A stretch of DNA of 64,000 bases from CATOSK01 sp963665735. GTDB taxonomy: Bacteria > Chloroflexota > Dehalococcoidia > Lucifugimonadales > UBA3495. The DNA lies in the NCBI GenBank assembly GCA_963665735.1, contig OY762444.1, positions 2,976,001 through 3,040,000 of the forward strand, written 5' to 3'. The position numbers and the translations under genes were made by a program. Shown in pieces: positions 15,170-24,106 of the stretch (the first letter of the stretch is position 1; each line of letters starts with the position of its first letter). Below the pieces are notes generated by a model that was not told the origin of the DNA, ran no database searches, and saw only the letters and a list, made by a program, of their open reading frames with translations.

Positions 15170-16840
15170 CTAGCGGCCGGTGCGGCGGGCTATCATGGCG
15201 TCGGCCAGGGGGCTGGCGCCGGGGCGGACTACTACGTTGACCAGGGACGGCAGCCCGGACTGCAAGGCCCTTTCCACCGCCGGGGCTACTGCGTCGGGCG
15301 TTTCTACAAATTCGGCGTGGCCGCCGATGGCCTCGACTACCTTATCGTAGCGGATGAAACGCAGGTCGGTGCCAATGGCCCGGTTGTAGTAGGCCAGTTG
15401 GAAGGTCTTGTCAATGCCCCAGTTGGAGTCGTTGCCCATGACGACGGTGATGGGCAGGTTGTGGCGGATGCAGGTGTCGTACTCCATAGTGTAGAACCCG
15501 AAGGAGCCGTCGCCGCTGAAAACCAGCACCCGGCTGTCGGGTTCGGCCAGCTTGGCAGCCATGCCGTAGGGGATGCCGGCCCCCAGATGGCTCAACGGCC
15601 CCAACCGGAGGAAGTGGCCGGGCTTTCGGGCTTTCAGGTAGGAACGGCCCCATTGAACGTAGTCGCCGCCGTCCATGACGATAAAGGTATTGTCGTCAAT
15701 CAGGGGTTCCAAGCCGGTGTAAACGTCCAGGGGGTGCATGGGGTCTTCGCCGGTGGCGCGGCCGGCCAGTTCTTCCAGCCATGAATCCCTTTCGCGGCGG
15801 ATTTCGGCAATCCACGGCCCGGCGTTGGCCTGGCCTTTCTGTTGAGCGGCGGCGGTCAACTGCTCGGTGATGGCGCCCAGGTCGCCCAGCAGTCCCACGG
15901 CCACGCCGCGGTTGCGGCCAATTTCAGCCTCGGCGGGGTCGGCCTGGATAAGCCGGGCGTCGGGGTCGAATATCTGGCCGTAGCGGTAGCGGTGGTCAAG
16001 GCGCTTGCCCAGCAGCAGCACCACGTCGGCCTCGCGGAACTTGCGGGCGGCGCGGTTAAGCGCGCCGTCGGCGTAGCCAAAACAGAGGGGATGCTCGTCG
16101 TCAATCAGCCCGCGGGCCTGCTCGACGGTGAAGATGGGCGCGCCGGTGGCTTCAACCAGCGATTCCAGTTGCTCCGGGGATACCGAGTAGCGGGCCGGGT
16201 TGCCGACGATAATGACCGGGCGTTGGGCGTTGGAGAGCAGGGACGCGGCCTCGTCAATCAGGGCGGCGTCGCCCTGGGGACGGCCCATGTTGCGGTACTC
16301 ATGGGGCAGGTAGGGGGGCAGTTCCTCTTCGGAGACGGTTTGTTCCTGGATGTCAATGGGGAGGGTCAGATGGACCGGGCCGGGCCGGCCGGACATGGCG
16401 GTGCGGAAGGCGGTGGCGACGTATTCGGGGATGCGGCGGCGGTCGTGGATGAGCCAGGAACCCTTGGTTACGGGGGCGGCCATGCTCACCTGGTCAATTT
16501 CCTGGAAGGTGGTCATGCCCTTTTCGGGGAGTTCGGCGGCGCCGGCGACGAATATGACGGGGCTTTCGGAGGTGTAGATGGCGGGGAGGCCGGAGATGGC
16601 GTTGGAGAAACCGGGGCCGCCGGTGAACATGGCGACGGCGGGCCGGCCGGTGATGCGGGCGTAGCCGTCGGCTATGTGCATGGCGGCGCCTTCGTGGCGG
16701 GTGTCAATGAACTCGATGCCTTCGTCAGCGGCGGCGTCCACGAGGGGCAGGATGGTGTCGCCGACGATGGTAAAGACTTTCTGGATTCCTTCCTGCTTGA
16801 GGCAGCGGACGAAGAGGTGACCACCGTTGAGAGCGGGCAT
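15170..16840 (-). CDS. Thiamine-diphosphate-dependent enzyme (acetolactate-synthase-like)
   Basis: A 556-residue protein with the three domains of the POX/ALS family. The N-terminal PYR domain has the catalytic glutamate in RHEGAAMHIADGYAR (Glu50). The middle Rossmann-like domain follows, and the C-terminal PP domain has GDGSFGFYTMEYDT with the downstream NDSNWG that bind Mg-thiamine diphosphate. The reaction could be decarboxylation or carboligation of a 2-oxoacid; true acetolactate synthase is not certain because no regulatory subunit gene is adjacent. It is the second gene after a 45-residue basic protein 20 bases upstream. A different paralogue is at 53108-54778. Confidence 0.88.
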   Translation of the reverse strand: MPALNGGHLFVRCLKQEGIQKVFTIVGDTILPLVDAAADEGIEFIDTRHEGAAMHIADGYARITGRPAVAMFTGGPGFSNAISGLPAIYTSESPVIFVAGAAELPEKGMTTFQEIDQVSMAAPVTKGSWLIHDRRRIPEYVATAFRTAMSGRPGPVHLTLPIDIQEQTVSEEELPPYLPHEYRNMGRPQGDAALIDEAASLLSNAQRPVIIVGNPARYSVSPEQLESLVEATGAPIFTVEQARGLIDDEHPLCFGYADGALNRAARKFREADVVLLLGKRLDHRYRYGQIFDPDARLIQADPAEAEIGRNRGVAVGLLGDLGAITEQLTAAAQQKGQANAGPWIAEIRRERDSWLEELAGRATGEDPMHPLDVYTGLEPLIDDNTFIVMDGGDYVQWGRSYLKARKPGHFLRLGPLSHLGAGIPYGMAAKLAEPDSRVLVFSGDGSFGFYTMEYDTCIRHNLPITVVMGNDSNWGIDKTFQLAYYNRAIGTDLRFIRYDKVVEAIGGHAEFVETPDAVAPAVERALQSGLPSLVNVVVRPGASPLADAMIARRTGR

Positions 16841-16859
16841 GACGGCTCCTTAAAAACGC

Positions 16860-16997
16860 TTAGCGAGGTTTGCGGCGCTTGTCCTTCTTGGGTGATGACG
16901 CGAATTTACCCTGCCGGAGCAAGGCCAAGTTTCTACGCATGGTATGGATGTCCATCTTTAAGGGAGGGAATCTGCGGGGTTTTTTCTTGGAGACCAT
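16860..16997 (-). CDS. Very basic 45-residue protein, unknown
   Basis: The sequence starts MVSKKKPRRF and ends KKDKRRKPR. Nearly 40 percent of residues are Lys or Arg, concentrated at both ends around a short amphipathic middle (MDIHTMRRNLALLRQGKF). A strong AAGGGAGG lies six bases before the ATG, and the stop codon is only 20 bases from the start of the thiamine-diphosphate enzyme, so it looks like a real first gene of that operon. The composition suggests RNA or DNA binding, as in small ribosome-associated proteins, but no family is recognised. Confidence 0.6.
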   Translation of the reverse strand: MVSKKKPRRFPPLKMDIHTMRRNLALLRQGKFASSPKKDKRRKPR

Positions 16998-17096
16998 GTT
17001 TGCCTCCCTTTCGCAATCAGGGTACGTATATCCTAATGTCTGTTCAACTGCTTACTATAATATATGAAAAATTCCCGACTTTGCATCCACTGATGC

Positions 17097-17260
17097 GGGA
17101 CGATTGCAAAGTCCATCTCCCAACGGAGGGATATGGTTTGGGACAGAGATACATTTCCCCTGAGTTGGCACTCACCCCCATCCTAACCTTCCCCCGTCAA
17201 GGGGGAAGGGACTATTGAAATACCTCCCAATGCTGTTGCTACCGACTTGGAAATCGTCCT
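17097..17260. repeat. MITE-like element, copy 2, with 12-bp target duplication
   Basis: The left end GGGACGATTGCAAAGTC is an inverted match to the right end GACTTGGAAATCGTCCT. Twelve-base direct repeats that agree at 11 positions (ATCCACTGATGC, 17085-17096; GTCCACTGATGC, 17261-17272) touch both ends. The 164-base interior has no gene and contains a C-rich/G-rich inverted core. Confidence 0.75.
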
Positions 17261-17339
17261 GTCCACTGATGCTTAGGGCAATCGCATTTGGGACTTAATG
17301 CCAATCCCCCTATACCCGCCAACTGGGAGGGACTTGCGA

Positions 17340-17345
17340 TATACT
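17340..17345 (+). promoter_or_regulatory. -10 box for a probably leaderless rsmI
   Basis: TATACT ends seven bases before the rsmI ATG at 17353, and no Shine-Dalgarno lies between. The same arrangement is seen at mazG. Confidence 0.4.
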
Positions 17346-17352
17346 CCCCGGT

Positions 17353-18204
17353 ATGGGCACTCTTTGCGTTGTGGGGACACCCATTGGCAACCTGGAAGAC
17401 CTTACGCTGCGGGCGGCGCGGGTCCTGGGGGAGGTTGGCCTGGTGGCCGCCGAAGATACCCGCGTCACCCGCAAGCTGCTGAATCACCTGGGGGTGAAGG
17501 CGCGGTTGACCAGTTGCCACCGGCACAACTGGCCCGACAAGCTGCCGGTTATCCTCAAAGCCCTGGAATCGGGGGACGTGGCCCTGGTGACGGACGCCGG
17601 GATGCCGGCAGTCAGCGATCCGGGGAGCGAAGTTGTGGCGCAGGCGGCCGCTGCCGGTTTCCGGGTGGAGGTTATTCCGGGGGTTTCCGCCGTGACGTCG
17701 GCGTTGGCGGTGTCCGGGCTGCCGGCCGATTGTTTCTTGTTTGTGGGGTTTCTGCCGCGACGCCGGCGGGAACGGGAGCGGCGGTTGTTGGAGTCGTCGC
17801 GTTCTGCGGATACGCTGGTTTTCTTTGAGGCTCCGCACCGGCTTACCGATACGCTGGAGGACTTGCGCCGGGCCTTGGGAGACCGGGAAGTTGCGGTTTG
17901 CCGGGAGTTGACCAAGCGTTACGAGGAAGTCTTTCGGGGCACACTTTCGGAGGCCGTCGTACACTTCACTGCTCCCCGGGGGGAGTTCGTGCTGGTGGTG
18001 CGGGGGGCTGACGATGCGGACGCCGGCCAGGGCAAGGAAGTGGACTCGGAAACCGTGTTCCAGGAATTGCTGACCCGACGCCAGGCCGGGGGCAAGGCCA
18101 GGGAGTCCGTGGCTGAAGTCGCGGCTTTTTCCGGTTGGCCCCGGCGTCGGGTTTACGAGGTATGGCTGACGACTGCCGGGGAAAGTCCGGGAGGTTCGCC
18201 GTAG
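17353..18204 (+). CDS. rsmI: 16S rRNA 2'-O-methyltransferase (C1402), RsmI
   Basis: A 283-residue tetrapyrrole-methylase-fold enzyme that methylates the ribose of C1402 in 16S rRNA using SAM. The family signatures are all present: GTPIGNLEDLTLRA at the N-terminus, AAEDTR, VTDAGMPAVSDPG and, in the second domain, FFEAPHRL and CRELTKRYEE. The C-terminal extension (KARESVAEVAAFSGWPRRRVYE) is the usual RsmI helical tail. It is a single gene with repeat-rich DNA on both sides. Confidence 0.95.
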   Translation: MGTLCVVGTPIGNLEDLTLRAARVLGEVGLVAAEDTRVTRKLLNHLGVKARLTSCHRHNWPDKLPVILKALESGDVALVTDAGMPAVSDPGSEVVAQAAAAGFRVEVIPGVSAVTSALAVSGLPADCFLFVGFLPRRRRERERRLLESSRSADTLVFFEAPHRLTDTLEDLRRALGDREVAVCRELTKRYEEVFRGTLSEAVVHFTAPRGEFVLVVRGADDADAGQGKEVDSETVFQELLTRRQAGGKARESVAEVAAFSGWPRRRVYEVWLTTAGESPGGSP

Positions 18205-18284
18205 TTTATGACCGGGAAACCCGGCATGACGGGCTGGGCCGTTATCGAGGATGCTTGTCCATGAGTATGTTGTCCTATGCTGCA

Positions 18285-18830
18285 TTTTCTGGATTCCGGC
18301 CTACGCCGGAATGACGGTGGAGGGCGGGCGATTCCACTCATACGGGTTGCGCTGGTATCGAGGATGCTTGCCCATGAGTATGTTGTCTTGTGCTAGATTT
18401 TCTGGATTCCGGCCTACGCCGGAATGACGGTTGGGGGGCCGGCATGACGGTTGGGGGTGGTTCGACAGGCTCACCACGAACGGGTTGGCGGGGGTTTCCT
18501 GGATTCCGGCCTACGCTGGATGACGGTGGAGGGCGGGCGATTCCACTCATACGGGTTGCGCTGGTATCGGGGATGCTTGCCCGTGAATGCGTTGTCCTAT
18601 GCTAGATTTTCTGGATTCCGGCCTACGCCGGAATGACGGTGGAGGGCGGGAATGACGGTTGGGGGTGGTTCGACAGGCTCACCACGAACGGGTTGGCGGG
18701 GGTTTTCTGGATTCCGGCCTACGCCGGAATGACGGTGGAGGGCGGGCGATTCCACTTTTTGCGCGGACTCGGATTCCGGCTTTCGCCGGAATGACGGTGG
18801 AGGTTGGTTTTCATCCCCCATTCATTCGGC
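18285..18830. repeat. Cluster of dispersed palindromes and REP-like blocks
   Basis: Six copies of the ATTCCGGC...GCCGGAAT palindrome occur here (near 18293, 18407, 18500, 18610, 18712 and 18772), with two GGTTCGACAGGCTCACCACG blocks (18459 and 18667) and three related GATGCTTG(T/C)CC-containing spacers. Long stretches (for example 18287-18430 against 18500-18650) are near copies of each other. No gene is seen. Confidence 0.85.
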
Positions 18831-18894
18831 TACGCTCAGGACAGGTTTCGCGGGGATGGCGGGTTGAATTTTGCCAGGGGGACGGGAGGGACGG

Positions 18895-19875
18895 TTGAAA
18901 TTCGGGTTGTGCGTTCTGGGGTGTGGGAGTTTCGCGGCTACTTTTGCTCGCGCTTTGGCTCCTTTGCGGGATGAGGTTGACCTTTACTTTGCCAGCCGCA
19001 GCTCGGCCCGGGCCGGGGAGTATGCCGCCCGGTTTGGCGGCGTGGCGGCTTTCGGTTCCTACGATGCGGCGGTGGCTGACCCGCGGGTTGACGGGGTGTA
19101 TGTCTGCACACCCCACCATTTGCACCTGGCCCACGTGGAACTGGCGGCAGCGGCGGGCAAGCCCATCCTGCTGGAAAAACCCATCGCTCGCAGCCTGGAG
19201 GAAGCGGAGGCAATCATATTGGCGGCCCGGCGGGCCGGGGTTACTCTGATGGTGGCCGAAAATTACCATTTCCTGCCGGTGGTCAGGGCTTGCAAGGGGT
19301 TGGTGGACGACGGGGCAATCGGCCCGGTGCGGTTGGCTCAGGCGCAGGAAGAGGCTCCCTTCCGTCCCGGAGGGTGGCGCGCGCGGCGGGAGTTGAGCGG
19401 CGGCGGCGTGCTGATTGACGGGGGAATCCACAAAGTCCATTTCCTGCGCTGGCTGCTGGGGGAACCGTCCCAGGTTTATGCGGCGGAGTTGTCCCACGGG
19501 CTGGCCGGGCATGAGGGGGAGGACGGCGTGGCGTTGACCCTGCGCTGGCCCGGCGGTGCGGTGGGGCTGATTAACCACGCCTGGACGGGGGCGCGCCGTC
19601 CGTGGCCGCAATGGGCGTCGGTTTCCGGCCCCGGCGGGCGGATTTACTTCGAGGTTGAGAGTGACCGGCTGCGGCTGGAGCGGGCCGACGGTGAGGAGAC
19701 GCTGGAATTGCCCCACGACTCCGGCGGGTTGTTGGGCATGGCGCGGGAGTTCATCGCCAGCGTCGGGGAGAGCCGGACGCCGGAAACGCCGGGGGAAGAG
19801 GGGTTGAAAGACCTGGCGGTGGTGTTGAAAGCCTATGAGTCTATGAAAAGCGGGGTGGCGGCGGTTTTGGGTTGA
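18895..19875 (+). CDS. Gfo/Idh/MocA-family oxidoreductase
   Basis: About 326 residues. The N-terminal Rossmann domain begins KFGLCVLGCGSFA, and the family EKP motif appears as LLEKPIARSLEEAE. The C-terminal domain has GGVLIDGGIHKVHFLRWLLGE, where the conserved DxGxH places the catalytic histidine. These enzymes oxidise or reduce sugars, inositols or related compounds with NAD(P). The start is a TTG at 18895 with GGGAGGG four bases upstream; an upstream TTG at 18871 lacks a binding site. The specific substrate is unknown. Confidence 0.85.
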   Translation: MKFGLCVLGCGSFAATFARALAPLRDEVDLYFASRSSARAGEYAARFGGVAAFGSYDAAVADPRVDGVYVCTPHHLHLAHVELAAAAGKPILLEKPIARSLEEAEAIILAARRAGVTLMVAENYHFLPVVRACKGLVDDGAIGPVRLAQAQEEAPFRPGGWRARRELSGGGVLIDGGIHKVHFLRWLLGEPSQVYAAELSHGLAGHEGEDGVALTLRWPGGAVGLINHAWTGARRPWPQWASVSGPGGRIYFEVESDRLRLERADGEETLELPHDSGGLLGMAREFIASVGESRTPETPGEEGLKDLAVVLKAYESMKSGVAAVLG

Positions 19876-19887
19876 GGGGTGACGGTC

Positions 19888-20075
19888 AGGGCGATTGCAA
19901 AGTCCATGTCTCCCGCGGTGGGAGATAGTCCAGGACAGGGATACATTCCCCTGATGTAACGTTCACCCCCATTCCTTCGGCGCCGCTCAGGACAGGCCCT
20001 AACCTTCCCCCGTCAAGGGGGAAGGGACTATTGAAACGCCCTTGTCGTCATTTCTACCGACTTTGCGATTGCCCT
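19888..20075. repeat. MITE-like element, copy 3, with perfect 12-bp target duplication
   Basis: Ends are AGGGCGATTGCAAAGTCC and GACTTTGCGATTGCCCT, a near-perfect inverted repeat of 17 bases. GGGGTGACGGTC lies immediately outside both ends (19876-19887 and 20076-20087). The 188-base body has the common C-rich/G-rich core and no gene. Confidence 0.85.
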
Positions 20076-20087
20076 GGGGTGACGGTC

Positions 20088-20200
20088 AGGACGATTGCAA
20101 GGTCTGGATACCAATGCCACGGACAGGAATGTCCATGCCACCAGCCAAAAGTCCATGCTACGGACAGGACGGCCGTGAGCCCCTACTTGGCAATCGTCCT
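20088..20200. repeat. MITE-like element, copy 4 (short form), adjacent to copy 3
   Basis: A 113-base element with ends AGGACGATTGCAAGGTC and CTTGGCAATCGTCCT. It shares the GGGGTGACGGTC repeat with copy 3 on its left and has GGGGTGACGGTT (20201-20212) on its right. Its interior differs from the long form and matches the short element at 39639-39730 (GGACAGGAATGTCCATGCCA). Confidence 0.8.
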
Positions 20201-20279
20201 GGGGTGACGGTTGGTTGTTGATAAGGGCTGGCTGTAACTGTAATATCCCCGCAAGCCGCCCGAATGGTGAGGGGATAGC

Positions 20280-20756
20280 GTGACAACGGTCAACTTTATT
20301 CAGGAGCAGTTGTCCGTATCTTACGTTAGGGCCGTGGTGTTTCGCACCGGGTTTAACCTGTACCGACCGGAGATTGACAACCACGGGATAGACGGCACCA
20401 TCGTTAACCCCGCTGCCAGGGGTGTCAACCGGGTTGATTACCAACTCAAGGCGACTACCCGTTGGCAAGTCAACGGCGATGTGATTCTCTATGACTTGAG
20501 GGTTGAGGACTACAACCGATTGGTCAGAGAGGATGATGTGCCAAGGGTTCTGATTTTGTTTTTGATGCCTAACGACGAAGGCCAATGGTTGGCCCAAAGC
20601 CGGGAGGAATTGTGCCTACGGAAGTGCGCGTTTTGGGCCGATTTGATGGGAAAGGCGCCGTCCGCGAACACTTCCACAGTGCGGGTTGAGGTGGCTTCGG
20701 CGGATGTATTTGACGGGAATGGCTTGCTCAATATGTTCAGCCGTCTGACGGTGTAA
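20280..20756 (+). CDS. DUF4365-like protein, predicted nuclease-fold
   Basis: A 158-residue soluble protein. The arrangement of Glu31, Asp33, Asp38 (in IDNHGIDGT) and VDYQLKAT (Gln55, Lys57) resembles the DUF4365 family, whose D...QxK pattern fits the PD-(D/E)XK nuclease fold. The start is a GTG at 20280 with GAGGGG just upstream. The next gene begins 12 bases after the stop codon, so the two form a cassette. Two MITE-like elements lie immediately upstream. DUF4365 genes are often found among mobile or defence-related genes, but no role is established here. Confidence 0.65.
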   Translation: MTTVNFIQEQLSVSYVRAVVFRTGFNLYRPEIDNHGIDGTIVNPAARGVNRVDYQLKATTRWQVNGDVILYDLRVEDYNRLVREDDVPRVLILFLMPNDEGQWLAQSREELCLRKCAFWADLMGKAPSANTSTVRVEVASADVFDGNGLLNMFSRLTV

Positions 20757-20768
20757 CGGAAATCCGGT

Positions 20769-21908
20769 ATGGACGTGCAAATCAAAGATGCGGCAGCCCT
20801 GGGCCGGGTATCCCCGGCGATGCTGCAAGCCTACCTCCAGGCCAACGGGTGGGTACACGAGCAGACGTGGCGCAACCGGATTCTGGTCTGGTCTAAATCC
20901 CACAACGAACAGGCCAAGGAAATTCTGGCGCCGGTGCGGGAACACTCCGACGCTTATGCCCTGCGGATTTCCGAAGCGGTAGCCCTGCTCTCCGAAATCG
21001 AAGGCCGCTCTCAACTGGAAATCTACTATGACTTGATGGCGACCGGGGCTGACGTTATCCGGCTGCGGCCCTTGAACGGGGCCGGGCAATCCGGTTGGAG
21101 TCTGGGCGAAAGCGCGGACTTTCTGGCCCATTCCCGCGACCTGATTATGGCGGCGGCCCGGGCTGCCGAGCGTCCGGGCCAGCCGGTGTACCGGGGGCGG
21201 GCCAGCGGGGAAGTTACGGACTACGTGCGGGGAGTGCGCCCGATGCCGGGATATGAAACCGGGCCGGCCTTGACGCTCCATTCCCCGGTGCCGGCCGGAT
21301 ATGCCCGACAATTGGATTTGGGCGACTCGGTTCGTGCGCCGTTCCCCCGGCGCGCCGTACTAGCCTTGAGTTCGGGCCTTCAAGGGGCGAAGCTGACCGC
21401 CGAAACTGCGAATGCCGGGGGCGATATTTCCAAGGCATTGGAAGAAAACACGCCCCAGGGACTCAGCGCCAATCTTTGCGATGCGGTGGCTGCTTTGGCG
21501 CGTCGCGGGAATGGCGTTGGGGTAAACCTGTCCTGGGCGATTTTGCGGCCAGCCGATGCCCCTGATGATGAGTTCCCATTTACGGAGAGCGCCGCCGACG
21601 TTTTGGCCGACAGCGCGGAGTTGCTGCGGCAAAACAGCCCGTTTAACGATGCCCACGTCACTGGCGAGATTGTCCGGCTGGAACGTCCATCGCGGGAGGA
21701 ATTTGACGGCCGGTCGGTGGTATTGTATCTGCTGGACGGTCGCCCGGTGGGGTTGCGCGTCCAGTTTGATATGGCTGACCGGGATGAGGTATTGGCCGCT
21801 TTTCAGGATAGCAGCGAAATCAGCCTGGACGGAGATGTTCACCGGGAAGGCCGGCAGTATGTGTTGAAGAACCCCCGCAATTTCAGGGTGGTTGGAAAAA
21901 CGGCATAG
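20769..21908 (+). CDS. Unknown 379-residue partner of the DUF4365-like protein
   Basis: A soluble protein that I do not recognise. It opens with MDVQIKDAAALGRVSPAMLQAYLQANGW, which resembles a short helix-turn-helix, followed by helical sequence. The C-terminal third is strand-rich (GRSVVLYLLDGRPVGLRVQF). No catalytic motif, signal peptide or membrane segment is visible. It follows the DUF4365-like gene by 12 bases in the same direction and converges on the GMC oxidoreductase gene. The pairing is the only functional hint. Confidence 0.7.
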   Translation: MDVQIKDAAALGRVSPAMLQAYLQANGWVHEQTWRNRILVWSKSHNEQAKEILAPVREHSDAYALRISEAVALLSEIEGRSQLEIYYDLMATGADVIRLRPLNGAGQSGWSLGESADFLAHSRDLIMAAARAAERPGQPVYRGRASGEVTDYVRGVRPMPGYETGPALTLHSPVPAGYARQLDLGDSVRAPFPRRAVLALSSGLQGAKLTAETANAGGDISKALEENTPQGLSANLCDAVAALARRGNGVGVNLSWAILRPADAPDDEFPFTESAADVLADSAELLRQNSPFNDAHVTGEIVRLERPSREEFDGRSVVLYLLDGRPVGLRVQFDMADRDEVLAAFQDSSEISLDGDVHREGRQYVLKNPRNFRVVGKTA

Positions 21909-21929
21909 CCGCCGCTGGCGCTGCCCGAC

Positions 21930-23477
21930 TTAGCGGCCTTGTTTTATGTAGTCGGAGAGTTTTTCGGCTATCATTATGGTGGTGGCGTTGGTGTTGGCGC
22001 GGATGCAGTCGGGCATGACTGAGGCGTCGGCTACCCGCAAACCTTCTACTCCCTTGACTTTGAGGTACTGGTCAACGACGGCCATCGGGTCCGAGTCGGG
22101 GCCCATCTTGCAGGTGCCGGAAACGTGGTGGGAAGTTCCGGAGTTGCGGCGCAGCCAGTCGTTCAACGCCTCGTCGGACTCCAGTTCCTCGTCGGTGGGC
22201 ATCAGCCTTTCCAGCAGCATACCGGCGAAATCGGGGTGCTCGGCCAGGCGGACGCCGAGACGTATCGCCTCTCTCATGCGGCGCAGGTCTTCCTCTTCCT
22301 GGTAGTAGTTGTAGTTGAGCCGGGGCTGGACGTGGGGGTCGGTGGACTGCAAGGTCAACTCGCCCTGGCCCAAGGCCAACTGCAAGCTGGCGCTCATGCC
22401 GATGTAGTTGACGTCGTCCTCGACAACTACCTGGGCGGGGCGGTGTTCGCTGGTCATCAGCATGGGGCTTAGCTGCATATCGTTGCGAAGGTCGGAACCC
22501 TCGACGGTGTAGCGCAATCCCACCTGGATTACCGGGGCCTGCAAGTCGGGCGGGTCGCCGGTGGCGTGGTAAATGACGGCGGCGGAGGGATGGTCGCGCA
22601 GGTTCTGGCCGACGCCGGGCGAGTCGTGGACGACTTCGATGCCGAAACTTTGCAGATGCTCCGCCGGGCCGACGCCGGAAAGCATCAACAGCTGGGGGGA
22701 GGCGATGGCCCCGCTGCTGACGACGATTTCATCGGCATCAACGGTAAAGACTTCGCCGCCGCTTTCGGCTTCAACGCCAATTGCCCGCTTGTCGTCGAAG
22801 AGGACGCGGCGGGCGGTGACGTTGGCCCGGATGGTCAGGTTGAGGCGGTGGCGGGCCAAGTCCAGGTAGTTGATGGCGTTGCTCATCCGCACGCCGTCAA
22901 TGGTGTTGCGGGCGCGGGGAGAGACGCCGGTGGATTCGGGGTGGTTCTGGTCTTGGTCAATGGGGTAGCCTTCGGCGACGCAAGCCTGCTCGAAGGCCAG
23001 GGCGTGGGGCAGCCATTCGCTGCGGGGGGCGCGGCGCACCGGCACCGGGCCGTCGGTGCCGTGGAAGTCGTCGCCGCCGAAGTCGAGGTCGGTTTCCAGC
23101 TTGTTGAAGTAGGGCAGCACCCTGGTGAAACCCCATTCGTCGTTGCCCCATTCGGCCCAACGGTCGTAGTCCTCCGGGATGCCGCGGAACAAGACCTGGC
23201 CGTTGACGGCGCTGGAGCCGCCGGTGGTTTTGCCGCGGGGGATAATCAACTCGGTCTGCTCCGGGGTCAGTTGGGCGGTGTAGCCCCAGTTGTGGGGGCC
23301 GTAGGCGGACAGCCAGACGTTGTTGCCCAGTTTCAGGTCGTCGGGGAGCGTGTCGAAGTCGGGATAGTCGGGGCCGGCTTCCAGCAGGAGGACGGAACGC
23401 TGGGGGTCTTCGGACAAACGGCTGGCGATGGCGCATCCGGCGGAGCCGCCGCCTACCACGATGACATCGTACTTCAT
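21930..23477 (-). CDS. GMC-family FAD-dependent oxidoreductase (choline-dehydrogenase-like)
   Basis: A 515-residue flavoprotein. The N-terminal FAD-binding motif VIVVGGGSAGCAIASRL, the second GMC signature GKTTGGSSAVNGQVLFRG and the third SSGAIASPQLLMLSGVGP are all present. The C-terminal catalytic region has GTSHHVSGTCKMG and the conserved Asn in RANTNATTIMIAEK. It oxidises an alcohol, likely a small organic or choline-like compound, with FAD; the substrate is unknown. It is cytoplasmic (no signal peptide) and stands alone. Confidence 0.93.
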   Translation of the reverse strand: MKYDVIVVGGGSAGCAIASRLSEDPQRSVLLLEAGPDYPDFDTLPDDLKLGNNVWLSAYGPHNWGYTAQLTPEQTELIIPRGKTTGGSSAVNGQVLFRGIPEDYDRWAEWGNDEWGFTRVLPYFNKLETDLDFGGDDFHGTDGPVPVRRAPRSEWLPHALAFEQACVAEGYPIDQDQNHPESTGVSPRARNTIDGVRMSNAINYLDLARHRLNLTIRANVTARRVLFDDKRAIGVEAESGGEVFTVDADEIVVSSGAIASPQLLMLSGVGPAEHLQSFGIEVVHDSPGVGQNLRDHPSAAVIYHATGDPPDLQAPVIQVGLRYTVEGSDLRNDMQLSPMLMTSEHRPAQVVVEDDVNYIGMSASLQLALGQGELTLQSTDPHVQPRLNYNYYQEEEDLRRMREAIRLGVRLAEHPDFAGMLLERLMPTDEELESDEALNDWLRRNSGTSHHVSGTCKMGPDSDPMAVVDQYLKVKGVEGLRVADASVMPDCIRANTNATTIMIAEKLSDYIKQGR

Positions 23478-23519
23478 GGCTTTCCTTCCTTAGTAAATGG
23501 AAAATGTGTGAAAACGCCG

Positions 23520-24106
23520 GGGTTTCGCCCTCGAGTATGCCGTCATGCGCCTGGGATTTCTGGATTCCGGCTTTCGCCGGAATGACGGTATGGTTTCACT
23601 GCACTGTCACCCTGAACGATTTTTCACCCAGGGTCTAAAATTCCTCCCGATAGGCGGCGTTGGTTTCGGACAAGGGCTTGAGATTCTTCGCTGCGCTCAG
23701 AATAACATGGGGGGCGCTCAGAGTGACATGGAAGGGCGGGCGATTCCACCCTTTGCCCGGACTTGGATTCCCGCTTTCGCGGGAATGGCGGGTTGGGGTG
23801 GTTCGACAGGCTCACCACGAACGGGATGGCGGGGGATTTCTGGATTCCGGCTCCTTCGGATACGCTCAGGACAGGTTTCGCCGGAATGACGGGTTGGGGC
23901 GGTTTCACCCCCTCCCTAACCCTCCCCCTGGTAGGGGGAGGGGATTTTCGTACATCCCTTTCAGACAGGGGGTTGACCCATCTTCTACGCCAGGGGGATG
24001 GGATTTTCGTACACCCCTTTCAGACAGGGGGTTGACCCATCTTCCACGCCAGGGGGATGGGATTTTCGTACACCCCTTTCAGCAGACAGGGGGGTTGACC
24101 CATCTT
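23520..24106. repeat. Intergenic repeat cluster with a 65-bp tandem repeat
   Basis: The stretch holds several ATTCCGGC-type palindromes, a TTCTTCGCTGCGCTCAGAAT block and a GGTTCGACAGGCTCACCACG block. At 23940-24118 a unit of about 63-66 bases (GGGATTTTCGTACA(T/C)CCC then GGGGGTTGACCCATCTTC) is repeated three times, the last copy running up to the cyclophilin stop codon. No gene is seen. Confidence 0.85.
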
